Part shown: positions 50,218 to 59,161 of the stretch, in pieces
Position numbering within the stretch: position 1 is the first letter of the stretch
Layout of the letters: every line of letters starts with the position of its first letter
DNA from: KK5 sp034043675
Lineage (GTDB): Bacteria > Pseudomonadota > Gammaproteobacteria > Burkholderiales > Burkholderiaceae_C
Length of the DNA stretch: 64,000 nt
Direction: 5' to 3'
Assembly (NCBI RefSeq): GCF_034043675.1
Contig: NZ_JAXCLA010000004.1
Span: 186,001-250,000 of the forward strand
Position numbers and translations under genes: made by a program
The notes under the pieces: model-generated
The model's database searches: none
What the model was told of the DNA's origin: nothing
What the model saw: only the letters and a program-made list of their open reading frames with translations

Positions 50218-53029
50218 AGACCGATACCTCCGGGCGGCGGGCCAGCACGGCGATCGGCGGTGCCCAGCGCGCGCCGCGCGCCTTCTTGCTGGTGACCAGC
50301 GTGATTTCCGAGGGCTCGAAGACCTCGACGTTGTGCGTGATCGGCGTCGTCAGCAGGTACTGTGCGCGGGTCGAGCGCAGGAAGTGGCCGACCAGCTGGA
50401 TGTTGCGCACGTCCAGGTGGGCGAAGGGCTCGTCGATGAAGACGAAGCCGCCGGGGCTGTCGTCGTCCTTCATCAGCCCCACCAGCAGGATCAGGCTCTT
50501 CAGCACCTGCTGGCCGCCGGAGGCCTCGCCGTCGTTGAGGCCCACCTCGCCCTTGCCGTCGAAGTTGAAGCGCACGAGCAGGCCCGCCTGGGCCAGCACC
50601 ATGTCGTCGTTGTCCAGGTGCGGCAGGTCGGCCTGGGCCAGCACGCCGGCCAGCTCACCCAGCTCGGCCACGTTCTTCTTGTAGCGGCGCACGGTGGCGC
50701 GCAGCACGTCGATGTAGCGCTCACGTGCATTGAACGCGGCGATACGAGCCATCTCGTTGCTGGCGCGGCGGTCGTCGAGCTGGGTGCTCTGCTCCAGCAC
50801 GGCGACGTGCATGCGCGCGTGGCGGTCCTGCACCGCGGCGTCGGTTTCCCAGTGGCCGGTCTCCAGTTCGGCCTGCACATGGCGCAATGCGATCTCGGCC
50901 TGCTTGGCGTTCTCGAACTCGTCGCGCATCGCCTGGATGCGCGAGGGCTGCACCCAGCCGGCCGGGAACTTGGCGCGGGCCTCGTGCGAGGCGCGGGCGG
51001 ACTGAGCGAGGTCTTGTCGCCGGCCCTCGTGCTCGCGCAGCACGCGTTGCACGTTGTCCTCGCTGTTCTTCAGCCCGCCCTGGGCGGCCTCGTAGTCGCG
51101 CTCGGTGCGGGTGCTGTGGGTCAGCGCGCGGTCGTGCTCGGCTTCCAGCGCGCTCATGCGCGTGGCGGCTTCGGTGCGCGCCTGCTTCAGCGCCGGCAGG
51201 CGTGCGCGGCCCTCGGCGAACTCGGCAGCGCGCTCGCTCAGCTCCTGCGCAGCCTTGTGGCCCTGGGCGGCGCGCTGCGCGTCCTTCAGCTGGCGCTCGG
51301 CCTCGGCCTGTTCCTTGGCGATGCGGCCCAGCTCCACGTCGTAGCGGCTCAGCTCCTTCTCCAGCGAGGCGCGACGCGAGTCCAGCGCGGAGGCGCCGAA
51401 CTGATGGTCGCGCGGCTCGACCCAGAGGCTGCGGCCACCGCGCCCGTCGCGGTAGTAGGCATCGGGCGTGATCCATTCGCCGCCGGCCTGGCTGCCGGCC
51501 GCGGTATCTGCCACGCAGCGGATCGAGCCGAGCTGGCGCAGCAGCCAGCCGGGGATCTTGGCGTTGATCTTCAGCGCGGCCAGCAGCGAATCCTTCGGTG
51601 CGTTGGTCGGCGCCTGCTCGGCGTCGGCGACGACGTAGTGCCGGTAGCGCTCCTTGGCCGCGAGGCCGAAGGCGCGTCCCTCGTCGCTCGAATGCGCCAG
51701 TACAACGACCCAGCGCGAAGGCCGCAGCAGGCCTTCGGCGGCGCCGCGCCAGGCTTCGTCGGCAATGTCGATGCAGTCGGCCAGCACGTGGTGGACGATG
51801 CCGGCGTCGTCCAGCGCGCGGCGGAAGCGCGTCACCTCGGCCGGCGGCGGCGGCAGGCGCTGGCCGGACAGCGCGTCCATCGCCGCCTGCGCCTTGCGGG
51901 CCTGGTCGTTGGTGCGGGTGTAGCTCTCGCGCAGCGCGTGCTGGCGCGAGGCCAGCTCGGCCAGGCGCTGCGTCAGCTCGGCGCCGTCGGTCTCGACGGC
52001 GGCCAGCGCCTTCAACTCTTCCTCGCGCTTGGCGAGCAGCTCCATCGGGCGCTCGGCCTCGCGGTTCGCGTCGAAGGCGGCGCGTGCCTGCTTGCGCTGC
52101 GCCTCCAGGTCGACCAGCTTCTGCTTGGCCGCCTCGTGCGCCTGGAACAGCGCATGCAGCTCGGCCCGCCGCGCGGCCATCTGCCGCTTGTCGCCGGAGG
52201 CGAACAGGCGCTGGCGGTGCAGTTCGCGCAACTGCTGCGCGGTGCGCTGGCGCTGCTCGGCCCACTGCAGCACCGGCACCACCTCGGCCGCCAGTCGCTC
52301 CCGCTCCTTCTGCCGCAACTGGTACTGCTGGTAGCTGTTGACGCGGTTGGCCAGGTCGGAGAGCTGAGCCTGCGTGTGCGATAGCTCGTGCGTCGCCTGC
52401 TCCACTTCCTTCATCAACTGCTGCTGGTGGCTGCGGGCCTGGTCGTAGCGGTCCAGCACCTCCTGGTCGCCGAAGACCTCGAATACCAGGCGCAGCAGTT
52501 CCTTCGGCGAGAGCTCGCAGAGCCGGTCGGTCTGGCCCTGCTCCAGCGCCAGCACGCGGCCGATCGCGCGGGTCAGGCCCGCGGCTTCGAGGCGGCGGCG
52601 CCAGGCCTCGATACCCATCCAGTCCTTGTCGCCGCGCTCCATCAGCTGCTCGATGGTCATCGCGCCGTCCACCATCGCATAGCGGCGCTGCCAGTCGCCG
52701 CCGTGGCGCTCGATGCGACAGGCCAGGGTCACCTGGTCGCCGTAGAGCAGCGAGCTGGCGAAAGGGCGCGAGGAGTTCTGGCGGCCGCGCGGGCGGTTGT
52801 CCACCAGCGCGCGCAGCCAGGCGGTCTCGGCATTGGCGTGGCGGGCGTAGGTCTTGTAGGTGCGGCCGCCCGAGCATTCGAGGCCCAGCAGGGTGCGCAT
52901 CGCGTCCAGCAGCGTCGTCTTGCCGGAACCGTTGGGGCCGGCGATGGTGATGATGGCACCGTCCAGCGGCATCGTCACGCGCTGGCAGTAGTCCCAGTGC
53001 AGCAGTTCGAGAGATTGGAGATGGAACAT
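50210..53029 (-). CDS. SMC/MksB-like condensin ATPase
   Basis: A 939-residue SMC-like ATPase, the length of MksB-type condensins rather than the 1200-1500 of SMC or MukB. Walker A is GPNGSGKTT (residues 31-39). Two long coiled-coil arms (about 190-400 and 550-800, Gln/Glu/Arg-rich) flank a hinge-like globular region (about 400-545, with DIADEAWRGAAEGLLRPSRW). The C-terminal head carries the signature SGGQQVLKSL (near 838) and Walker B VFIDEPFAHLD (near 863). SMC-type rings bind and extrude DNA. Its ATG overlaps the stop of the MksE-like gene by one base. Confidence 0.88.
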   Translation of the reverse strand: MFHLQSLELLHWDYCQRVTMPLDGAIITIAGPNGSGKTTLLDAMRTLLGLECSGGRTYKTYARHANAETAWLRALVDNRPRGRQNSSRPFASSLLYGDQVTLACRIERHGGDWQRRYAMVDGAMTIEQLMERGDKDWMGIEAWRRRLEAAGLTRAIGRVLALEQGQTDRLCELSPKELLRLVFEVFGDQEVLDRYDQARSHQQQLMKEVEQATHELSHTQAQLSDLANRVNSYQQYQLRQKERERLAAEVVPVLQWAEQRQRTAQQLRELHRQRLFASGDKRQMAARRAELHALFQAHEAAKQKLVDLEAQRKQARAAFDANREAERPMELLAKREEELKALAAVETDGAELTQRLAELASRQHALRESYTRTNDQARKAQAAMDALSGQRLPPPPAEVTRFRRALDDAGIVHHVLADCIDIADEAWRGAAEGLLRPSRWVVVLAHSSDEGRAFGLAAKERYRHYVVADAEQAPTNAPKDSLLAALKINAKIPGWLLRQLGSIRCVADTAAGSQAGGEWITPDAYYRDGRGGRSLWVEPRDHQFGASALDSRRASLEKELSRYDVELGRIAKEQAEAERQLKDAQRAAQGHKAAQELSERAAEFAEGRARLPALKQARTEAATRMSALEAEHDRALTHSTRTERDYEAAQGGLKNSEDNVQRVLREHEGRRQDLAQSARASHEARAKFPAGWVQPSRIQAMRDEFENAKQAEIALRHVQAELETGHWETDAAVQDRHARMHVAVLEQSTQLDDRRASNEMARIAAFNARERYIDVLRATVRRYKKNVAELGELAGVLAQADLPHLDNDDMVLAQAGLLVRFNFDGKGEVGLNDGEASGGQQVLKSLILLVGLMKDDDSPGGFVFIDEPFAHLDVRNIQLVGHFLRSTRAQYLLTTPITHNVEVFEPSEITLVTSKKARGARWAPPIAVLARRPEVSVYG

Positions 53030-53754
53030 CAGAGCGTTTCGCTATCTTCTATGTGTTCTTCTATGTGTTCTTGCTCGGCCTCGCGCAGCCGCGCGATCGC
53101 GGCCGAGGCGACCGGGTCGGTCGAGCGGGCGAGCACGTCGCCCAGCGCGCCGTCGAGAATGCGCGGCGCCAGCGTGTCGTAGTCCAGCAGCAGGTCCAAG
53201 AGCGGCCCCTCGGCGATGTCCTCGCCGCGGCGCACGATGAAGCCGTTCCGCTCCAAGAGCTTCAGGTTGGTGTCCAGCCGCATCTTCTTGCCGAGCTGGT
53301 TGCCGAAGTCGGCCAGCAGGCTGCGGTAGGAGATCGTCGGCGAGACGCTGGCGGCCAGCGGCAGCGGCTTGTCGGTGGCGAACATCTCGCCCTGCCCTTC
53401 CTCGGCCGCATCGGCACGGGCCAGCTGGCGCTGGCGCTTGGGCAGCACGATCAGCGACCACAGCACCACCAGCAGCGCCACGCCGTCGCGCGGCAGGTCG
53501 AGGTTGTTGTTGGCCGCCAGGCCCGTCTCGCCGAACACGGCCACCTCGGCCGGGCGCAGCATCGCCAGGGTGATGTGGTCGGCGTAGAGGTTGTCGACCA
53601 CGCGCATGCCCACGGCCGCGAGCCGCTCGTTCAGGCGCTGCCAGATGTCCTGGTCGATCAGCGCGCGGCGCACCAGCGAGTGGTTGCGCGGCAGCCAGCG
53701 GCGGGCCAGAAGCTGCGCCGCGAGCTGCGCAGCCTCGTCAAATCCGGAATTCAT
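53029..53754 (-). CDS. MksE/JetB-like condensin subunit
   Basis: A 241-residue cytoplasmic protein rich in Leu and Arg with a winged-helix look: LAAQLLARRWLPRNHSLVRR, then a second domain (YRSLLADFGNQLGKKMRLDT, LKLLERNGFIVRRGEDI). Size, position between the kleisin-like and SMC-like genes, and one-base and four-base overlaps with its neighbours all match the E subunit of MukFEB/MksFEB/JetABC complexes. The identification relies more on context than on motif. The C-terminal tail contains a short duplicated EHIE segment. Confidence 0.75.
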   Translation of the reverse strand: MNSGFDEAAQLAAQLLARRWLPRNHSLVRRALIDQDIWQRLNERLAAVGMRVVDNLYADHITLAMLRPAEVAVFGETGLAANNNLDLPRDGVALLVVLWSLIVLPKRQRQLARADAAEEGQGEMFATDKPLPLAASVSPTISYRSLLADFGNQLGKKMRLDTNLKLLERNGFIVRRGEDIAEGPLLDLLLDYDTLAPRILDGALGDVLARSTDPVASAAIARLREAEQEHIEEHIEDSETL

Positions 53755-55088
53755 TGGTCTTGGTCCTCTCGCTCTTCGTGCTCGGCGCTGGTCGCGCGCA
53801 GCACGCCACGGCTCATCCACTTGATGTGTTCGTCGTCCACCTCGCCCTGCTCGGCCGACCACTGCACGCGCCAGGGTTGGCGCGCCATGTCGCCGGTGGC
53901 ACCGGCCAGATGCTGGGCCTGCGGGTCGCCCAGCAGCGGCAGTAGCTGCGCGCGGTAGGACGCACGGGCATAGCTGCCGCCCAGCACGGCAGGAGCCAGG
54001 TCCTGCTCGACTTCGCCGGCCTCGCTCCAGCGCGACAGCAGCGCCTGCATCAGGTCCATCTCGGGCGGCAGCGACATCACGGCCAGCTCGCCGTCCGGCG
54101 CCGCCTGCGGCACCGGCAGCGCCTCCTGCTGCGGCGGCGCGGGGCGGTCGCGTTCGAACTCGGCCTCGGTGCTGTCCAGCAGTTCGTGCTGCGCCACCAG
54201 CACCGGATGCACGGGCCGGGAGAGCGCGCCCAGCGACAGGTTCTCCAGGAAATGCACGCCCTGCAGCCAGCGGCGCACGTCGGTCGTCGTGATGCCGGTC
54301 GAGCCCAGGGTGACGCGCTGGCGGTCGACCTGCTGCAGCGCGCGGTTGAACTGGCTCGCCATCGCCAGCAGCCGCGCCTGGGCCAGGCCCAGCTCGCGGG
54401 CCAGGCGCTCCAGCCGCGCATTGCCGTCGGTCTGCGCCTGCTCGATCACCGCGCGCAGCACCTCGCTGGCCCGTTCGACCAGCTTCAGCGCACGGCCGAA
54501 GCGCTGGCGCGCGCGCCGCAGGTGGAACTCGCTGCCACTGGCGATCGCGTCGGCGAACTCGTCGTACAGCCGCGAGAGCTGCGCCTGCAGGTGATGCAGC
54601 TGCGCCGGGTCCAGCGTGCCCATCTGGTGGGCACCGGCCACGTTGGCGAGCAGCGCAGCAAGATCCGAGTCCTGCTCCACGGCCTGGGTCAGCGGCGACA
54701 GCACGCCCATCACCCGCTGGGCCAGCGGCGTCACGCTGTACTGCTGGTTGCCGGCATCCCAGGCCAGCAGGTCTGCCTCGCGCAGGCGCTTCAGCACCAG
54801 CTCCAGGGCTTCCTCGCGCAGCACGTGGAAGTGGCGGTTCAGCGCGTCGCGCGGCACGCGCGAGTCGGGCAGCGCCATCAGCTCCATGAATACCCAGGTG
54901 CGCAGGCGCACCAGCGCGGCCGGGCCGTGGCACAGCGCGCGCAGCGCGTTCAGCAGCGGCTCGTTGCGCTCCAGCTGCCACCACAGCAGCGCCTCGGTGG
55001 GCGCGGAGCCCTCGCGGAAATAGTCTTCGAATCGCAGCTCGGCATCCTGCTCGGAGCCGGGCGCTGCGATGGCCTCTTGTTCGGTCAT
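53751..55088 (-). CDS. MksF/MukF/JetA-like kleisin subunit
   Basis: A 445-residue protein. The N-terminal part (RFEDYFREGSAPTEALLWWQ, then LNALRALCHGPAALVRLRTW) resembles the winged-helix start of MukF/MksF; RHFHVLREEALELVLKRLRE fits a second helix-turn-helix. The middle is a predicted helical bundle rich in Glu/Arg/Leu, as in the kleisin coiled section, and the C-terminus is a short globular end. It is the first gene of the three-gene operon. Assigned by gene order and architecture. Confidence 0.75.
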   Translation of the reverse strand: MTEQEAIAAPGSEQDAELRFEDYFREGSAPTEALLWWQLERNEPLLNALRALCHGPAALVRLRTWVFMELMALPDSRVPRDALNRHFHVLREEALELVLKRLREADLLAWDAGNQQYSVTPLAQRVMGVLSPLTQAVEQDSDLAALLANVAGAHQMGTLDPAQLHHLQAQLSRLYDEFADAIASGSEFHLRRARQRFGRALKLVERASEVLRAVIEQAQTDGNARLERLARELGLAQARLLAMASQFNRALQQVDRQRVTLGSTGITTTDVRRWLQGVHFLENLSLGALSRPVHPVLVAQHELLDSTEAEFERDRPAPPQQEALPVPQAAPDGELAVMSLPPEMDLMQALLSRWSEAGEVEQDLAPAVLGGSYARASYRAQLLPLLGDPQAQHLAGATGDMARQPWRVQWSAEQGEVDDEHIKWMSRGVLRATSAEHEEREDQDQ

Positions 55089-55175
55089 GGGCGGCGATTA
55101 TCCCCGGGGCGGCGGCGACGCAATTCGACACAAAGCCGCCTCGGGCGGCACCTGCGCCGGCACTAAGCTGACGGC

Positions 55176-55559
55176 ATGAATCACACCCGAAGGATGCATC
55201 CTCTCAGCTCGCTGGCCGTACTCGCCCTGCTTGCCGCCTGTTCCGCGACCCAGCCGCCCGCTCGCCCGCCCTCGTCCGCCCCGCGCCCCGAGCCGCAGGC
55301 CTCGGTCGACGCCAAGCGCCAGTCCGAGTTCGACCGCAGCCAGGACCGCTGGCACGGCGCGCCGGTGAAGGAGCTGGTCGCCAAGCTCGGCCAGCCGACG
55401 CTGAAGGCACACCAGGCGGACGGCCATGCGGTCTACGTCTACTCCAAGAGCACCAAGCTCAACGGCCCGACCGGGCCGATCGATTTCCGCTGCGTGGTGC
55501 GCTACGTGCTCGATGACAAGGGCGAACGTGTAATGGGTCACACGATCGAGGGTTGCTAG
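55176..55559 (+). CDS. small lipoprotein
   Basis: A 127-residue protein with a lipoprotein signal (LSSLAVLALLAACSATQPP: lipobox LLAAC). A Pro-rich linker leads to a small domain with KELVAKLGQPTLKAHQADGH and a pair of Cys near the end (in DFRCVV and the final residue). This resembles the small beta-lactamase-inhibitor/BamE-like fold of anonymous lipoproteins. Function unknown. It is divergent from the condensin operon over about 87 bases. Confidence 0.75.
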   Translation: MNHTRRMHPLSSLAVLALLAACSATQPPARPPSSAPRPEPQASVDAKRQSEFDRSQDRWHGAPVKELVAKLGQPTLKAHQADGHAVYVYSKSTKLNGPTGPIDFRCVVRYVLDDKGERVMGHTIEGC

Positions 55560-55614
55560 AACCGGCGGCCTGGGATGTACTGCTAACTGCAAATTTCGAC
55601 GGAGTCCGCGTCTC

Positions 55615-56358
55615 ATGCCATGGAACCGCCTCTCTTCGATGCTGCTGGTCCTACTCGCGCTGGCCAGCTCGCCCTTCACCGCTTCCGCGCAGCCGGAAGA
55701 CTGGGCCTTGTGCGGCCAGGAGGGTGATGTCTGCCGATTCAGCGGGGGTGCGGAGCTGATGCTGCGCTTCGGCGCCAATGGCCACTACGCCTTCCGCATC
55801 ACCCGCGACGACCAGCAGGCCTGCACGGCCAACGCCTTCGGCGTGGACCCGGCGCCCGATGCGCGCAAGCACTGCGACGTGTCCGTGAACTGGCGCCGCA
55901 ACGACCGCTACCGCGGCTGGCAGGCAGCCGGCACGACGCAGGGCGAATGGACCGTCTGCGCCAACGAGGGCGACGTCTGCCGCGTGCCCGGCAACGCCGT
56001 CGTGCGCTACGGCGCAGACGGGCGCTACGCGGAGCGCAACACCGACCGCGACCTCGGCTGCAACAACGCGATGTTCGGCGACCCGATGGAAGGCGCGGCC
56101 AAGCAGTGCGCGTTCAAGCGTGTCGCCGCCGCGCCGCCCCGCGAAGCCTCCAACAAGCGCCGCAGCCTGCCCTGGGCACCCTGCGCCCGCGAGGGCGAAC
56201 GCTGCGAGTTCCGCGGCCCGGCCATCGTGCGCTACGGCGTCACCGAGCGCTTCTTCTACGAAGAAGGCTACGACGGCATGCGCTGCGCCAACGAGAGCTT
56301 CGGCGAGGATCCCGCCCCCGGCCGCGAGAAGCACTGCGACATCCTGAAGATGAACTGA
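55615..56358 (+). CDS. secreted protein with three Cys-containing EGD/FGDP repeats
   Basis: A 247-residue exported protein (signal peptide near residues 8-25, cleavage after ASAQ). The mature chain is three tandem repeats of about 60 residues, each shaped W-x-x-C-x-x-EG-D-x-C, then (V)R-(Y/F)-G, then C-x4-FG-x-DP, then K-x-C. Examples are WALCGQEGDVCRFSG, WTVCANEGDVCRVPG and WAPCAREGERCEFRG. Four Cys per repeat suggests two disulfides each. I do not recognise an assigned function; the pattern reminds me of domains attached to secreted carbohydrate-active proteins. A basic linker separates repeats two and three. Confidence 0.75.
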   Translation: MPWNRLSSMLLVLLALASSPFTASAQPEDWALCGQEGDVCRFSGGAELMLRFGANGHYAFRITRDDQQACTANAFGVDPAPDARKHCDVSVNWRRNDRYRGWQAAGTTQGEWTVCANEGDVCRVPGNAVVRYGADGRYAERNTDRDLGCNNAMFGDPMEGAAKQCAFKRVAAAPPREASNKRRSLPWAPCAREGERCEFRGPAIVRYGVTERFFYEEGYDGMRCANESFGEDPAPGREKHCDILKMN

Positions 56359-56395
56359 GTCGCGTCGCTGACACGACAAGCGTCTAGGATGGGGC

Positions 56396-57784
56396 ATGAG
56401 CACTGCCCAAGCCTTCGACGCAATCATCATCGGTGCCGGCCAGGCTGGTTCCGCACTGGCTGAAAAACTCGGTGCCGCCGGCATGAAGGTGGCCGTGATC
56501 GAGCGCAAGCATTTCGGCGGCACCTGCGTCAACACCGGCTGCATGCCGACCAAGGCCCTGGTCGCCAGCGCCTATGCGGCCCACCTGGCGCGGCGCGCGT
56601 CGGACTTCGGCGTCAGCATCGGCGGCGAGGTCGGCATCGACATGCCGGCGGTGAAGGCGCGCAAGGACAAGGTGGCGCTGACGGCGCGCGGCAATGTCGA
56701 GAAGTGGCTGCGCGGCATGAAGGGCTGCACGGTGATCCAGGGCCATGCGCGCTTCGAGTCGCCGACCGAGCTGTCGGTCGCCACCGCGTCAGGCGAGCTG
56801 CGGCTGACGGCACCGAAGATCTTCATCAACGCAGGCGGCCGGGCGCTGCGGCCGGACATGCCCGGCATAGCCGCGGTGAAGACCTTGGACAACGTCTCGG
56901 TGCTGGAACTGGACCGCGTGCCGGAGCACCTGGTCATCGTCGGCGGCAGCTATATCGGGCTGGAGTTCGCGCAGATCTGGCGGCGCTTCGGCGCGCGAGT
57001 CACGGTCGTGGAGAAATCGCCGCGCCTGCTGGGCCGGGAAGACGAGGAAGTGTCGGCCGCGATCCAGGCGATTCTGGAGGCCGAGGGCATCGCCTTCCGG
57101 CTCTCGGCGGAGTGCATCAGCTTCAGGCCGCACGGCGAGCAGATCGGGGTCGGCGTCAACTGCGAGAACGGCGCGCCGGAAGTGATCGGCAGCGACGTGC
57201 TGTTGGCCGTCGGCCGCCGGCCGAACACCGACGACCTGCGGCTGGAGAAGGCCGGCATCACGCTCGACGAGCGCGGCTACATCCCGGTCAACGACGAGCT
57301 GGCCACGGCCGTCCCCGGCATCTGGGCGCTGGGCGACTGCAATGGCCGCGGCGCGTTCACGCACACGTCCTGGAACGACTTCGAGATCGTCGCGGCGAAC
57401 CTGCTCGGCGAGGCGCCGCGGCGGGTCAGCGACCGGATCGACTGCTACGCCCTCTTCATCGACCCGCCGCTGGGCCGCGTCGGCATGACCGAGGCGCAGG
57501 CGCGCAAGGCCGGGCACAAGGTGCGCGTCGGAAGCCGGCCGATGAGCCGCGTCGGCCGGGCGGTCGAGAAAGGCGAGACGCTGGGGCTGATGAAGGTCGT
57601 CATCGATGCGGACAGCGACGCGTTGCTCGGCGCTGCGATCCTCGGTGTCGGCGGCGACGAGGCGGTGCACAGCGTGCTCGCCGCGATGGCGGCGCGGCAG
57701 ACGGCGACCGGCCTCGCGCACACGGTGCTCATTCATCCGACCGTCGCCGAGCTGATTCCGACGGTGATCGGCGGCGCAAGCTGA
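56396..57784 (+). CDS. FAD-dependent pyridine nucleotide-disulfide oxidoreductase (mercuric-reductase/lipoamide-dehydrogenase-like)
   Basis: A 462-residue two-dinucleotide-binding flavoenzyme. FAD-binding IIIGAGQAGSALAEKLG, the redox-active disulfide GGTCVNTGCMPTKAL (C-x4-C), NAD(P)H-binding VIVGGSYIGLEFAQIW, the second FAD motif GIWALGDCNG, and the C-terminal His-Glu pair in HPTVAELIPT are all intact. Such proteins reduce a disulfide, quinone or metal. The substrate is unknown. It is followed directly by eutB (stop and start adjacent), so it is likely part of that operon. Confidence 0.9.
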   Translation: MSTAQAFDAIIIGAGQAGSALAEKLGAAGMKVAVIERKHFGGTCVNTGCMPTKALVASAYAAHLARRASDFGVSIGGEVGIDMPAVKARKDKVALTARGNVEKWLRGMKGCTVIQGHARFESPTELSVATASGELRLTAPKIFINAGGRALRPDMPGIAAVKTLDNVSVLELDRVPEHLVIVGGSYIGLEFAQIWRRFGARVTVVEKSPRLLGREDEEVSAAIQAILEAEGIAFRLSAECISFRPHGEQIGVGVNCENGAPEVIGSDVLLAVGRRPNTDDLRLEKAGITLDERGYIPVNDELATAVPGIWALGDCNGRGAFTHTSWNDFEIVAANLLGEAPRRVSDRIDCYALFIDPPLGRVGMTEAQARKAGHKVRVGSRPMSRVGRAVEKGETLGLMKVVIDADSDALLGAAILGVGGDEAVHSVLAAMAARQTATGLAHTVLIHPTVAELIPTVIGGAS

Positions 57785-59161
57785 ATGGCGATCCATCGCG
57801 CTGCCGTCGGCCTGCAGACTCATGCCTTCGACGGCCTGCGCGAGCTACTCGCCAAGGCCTCACCGATCCGCTCCGGTGACCAGCTTGCCGGCATCGCCGC
57901 CGACAGCGCGGCCGAGCGGGTCGCCGCCTGCATGGCGCTGGCCGATCTGCCGCTGAAGCACTTCCTGAACGAAGCGCTGATTCCCTACGAAGAGGACGAG
58001 GTCACGCGGCTGATCGTCGACGGCCACGATACCGCCGCCTTCGCGCCGATCGCGCACCTCACCGTCGGCGGCCTGCGCGACTGGCTGCTCGCCGCCACGC
58101 CCGAGGCGCTGGCCGCACTCGCGCCGGGCCTGACGCCCGAGATCGTCGCCGCCGTCTCCAAGCTGATGCGCAACCAGGATCTGATCCTCGTCGCCAGCCG
58201 CTGCCGCGTCGTGACCCGCTTCCGCTCCACCTTGGGCTTACAGGGGCGTCTCGCCACTCGCCTGCAGCCCAACCATCCGACCGATGCGCCGGCCGGCATC
58301 GCCGCCAGCCTGCTCGACGGCCTGCTGATGGGCGCCGGCGACGCGGTGATCGGCATCAACCCGGCCAACGACAGCGTGCCGGCGCTGTGCCGGCTGCTGA
58401 CGCTGCTCGATGAACTGATTCAAAGGCACGACATCCCCACGCAGTCCTGCGTGCTGGCCCATGTGACGAACACACTGCAGGCGATCGAGCTGGGCGCGCC
58501 GGTGGACCTGGTGTTCCAGTCGATCGCCGGCACCGAGGCTGCCAACCGCGGCTTCGGCATGGGCCTCGCGCTGCTCGATGAGGCACATGCGGCCGTGCAG
58601 TCGCTGGGCCGTGGCGGCGAGCACCTGATGTATTTCGAGACCGGCCAGGGCAGCGCCCTGTCGGCCAACGCGCATCACGGCGTGGACCAGCAGACGCTGG
58701 AGGCACGCGCCTACGCGGTCGCGCGGCGCTACCGGCCGCTGCTGGTGAACACCGTAGTCGGCTTCATCGGGCCGGAGTACCTGTACGACGGCAAGCAGAT
58801 CACCCGCGCCGGGCTGGAGGACCACTTCTGCGGCAAGCTGCTGGGCCTGCCGATGGGCTGCGACATCTGCTACACGAACCATGCCGAGGCCGACCAGGAC
58901 GACATGGACAACCTCGTCGTGCTGCTCGGCGCGGCGGGCCTGAACTTCATGATGGGCGTGCCCGGTGCGGACGACGTGATGCTGAACTATCAGAGCACCT
59001 CGTTCCACGACCAGCTCTTCGTGCGCCAGGTACTGGGCCTGCGGCGCGCGCCGGAATTCGAGGACTGGCTGCAGCGCGTGGGCATCGCCGACACCGCGGG
59101 CCGGCTCCTGCCCGGTGCGCAGCGCTTCGCGCTGGAGTTCCAGCAGCAGGTGCTGCCGTGA
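57785..59161 (+). CDS. eutB: ethanolamine ammonia-lyase large subunit
   Basis: A 458-residue TIM-barrel catalytic subunit, of usual EutB length. Together with EutC and adenosylcobalamin it converts ethanolamine to acetaldehyde and ammonia. Visible landmarks are LTVGGLRDWLLA, RCRVVTRFRSTLGLQGRLATR (parts), and FETGQGSALSANAHHG near the active site, plus DICYTNHAEADQDDMDNL and FMMGVPGADDVMLNYQSTSF. Catalytic Glu/Arg positions appear kept. No eutA reactivase, microcompartment shell or cobalamin riboswitch is seen in the window. It overlaps eutC by four bases. Confidence 0.95.
   Translation: MAIHRAAVGLQTHAFDGLRELLAKASPIRSGDQLAGIAADSAAERVAACMALADLPLKHFLNEALIPYEEDEVTRLIVDGHDTAAFAPIAHLTVGGLRDWLLAATPEALAALAPGLTPEIVAAVSKLMRNQDLILVASRCRVVTRFRSTLGLQGRLATRLQPNHPTDAPAGIAASLLDGLLMGAGDAVIGINPANDSVPALCRLLTLLDELIQRHDIPTQSCVLAHVTNTLQAIELGAPVDLVFQSIAGTEAANRGFGMGLALLDEAHAAVQSLGRGGEHLMYFETGQGSALSANAHHGVDQQTLEARAYAVARRYRPLLVNTVVGFIGPEYLYDGKQITRAGLEDHFCGKLLGLPMGCDICYTNHAEADQDDMDNLVVLLGAAGLNFMMGVPGADDVMLNYQSTSFHDQLFVRQVLGLRRAPEFEDWLQRVGIADTAGRLLPGAQRFALEFQQQVLP

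Noticed and set aside
50210..55088. Calling the condensin operon a Wadjet defence system
   Set aside because: No JetD/MksG-like nuclease lies next to it, and that subunit defines Wadjet. It is reported as MksFEB-like instead.
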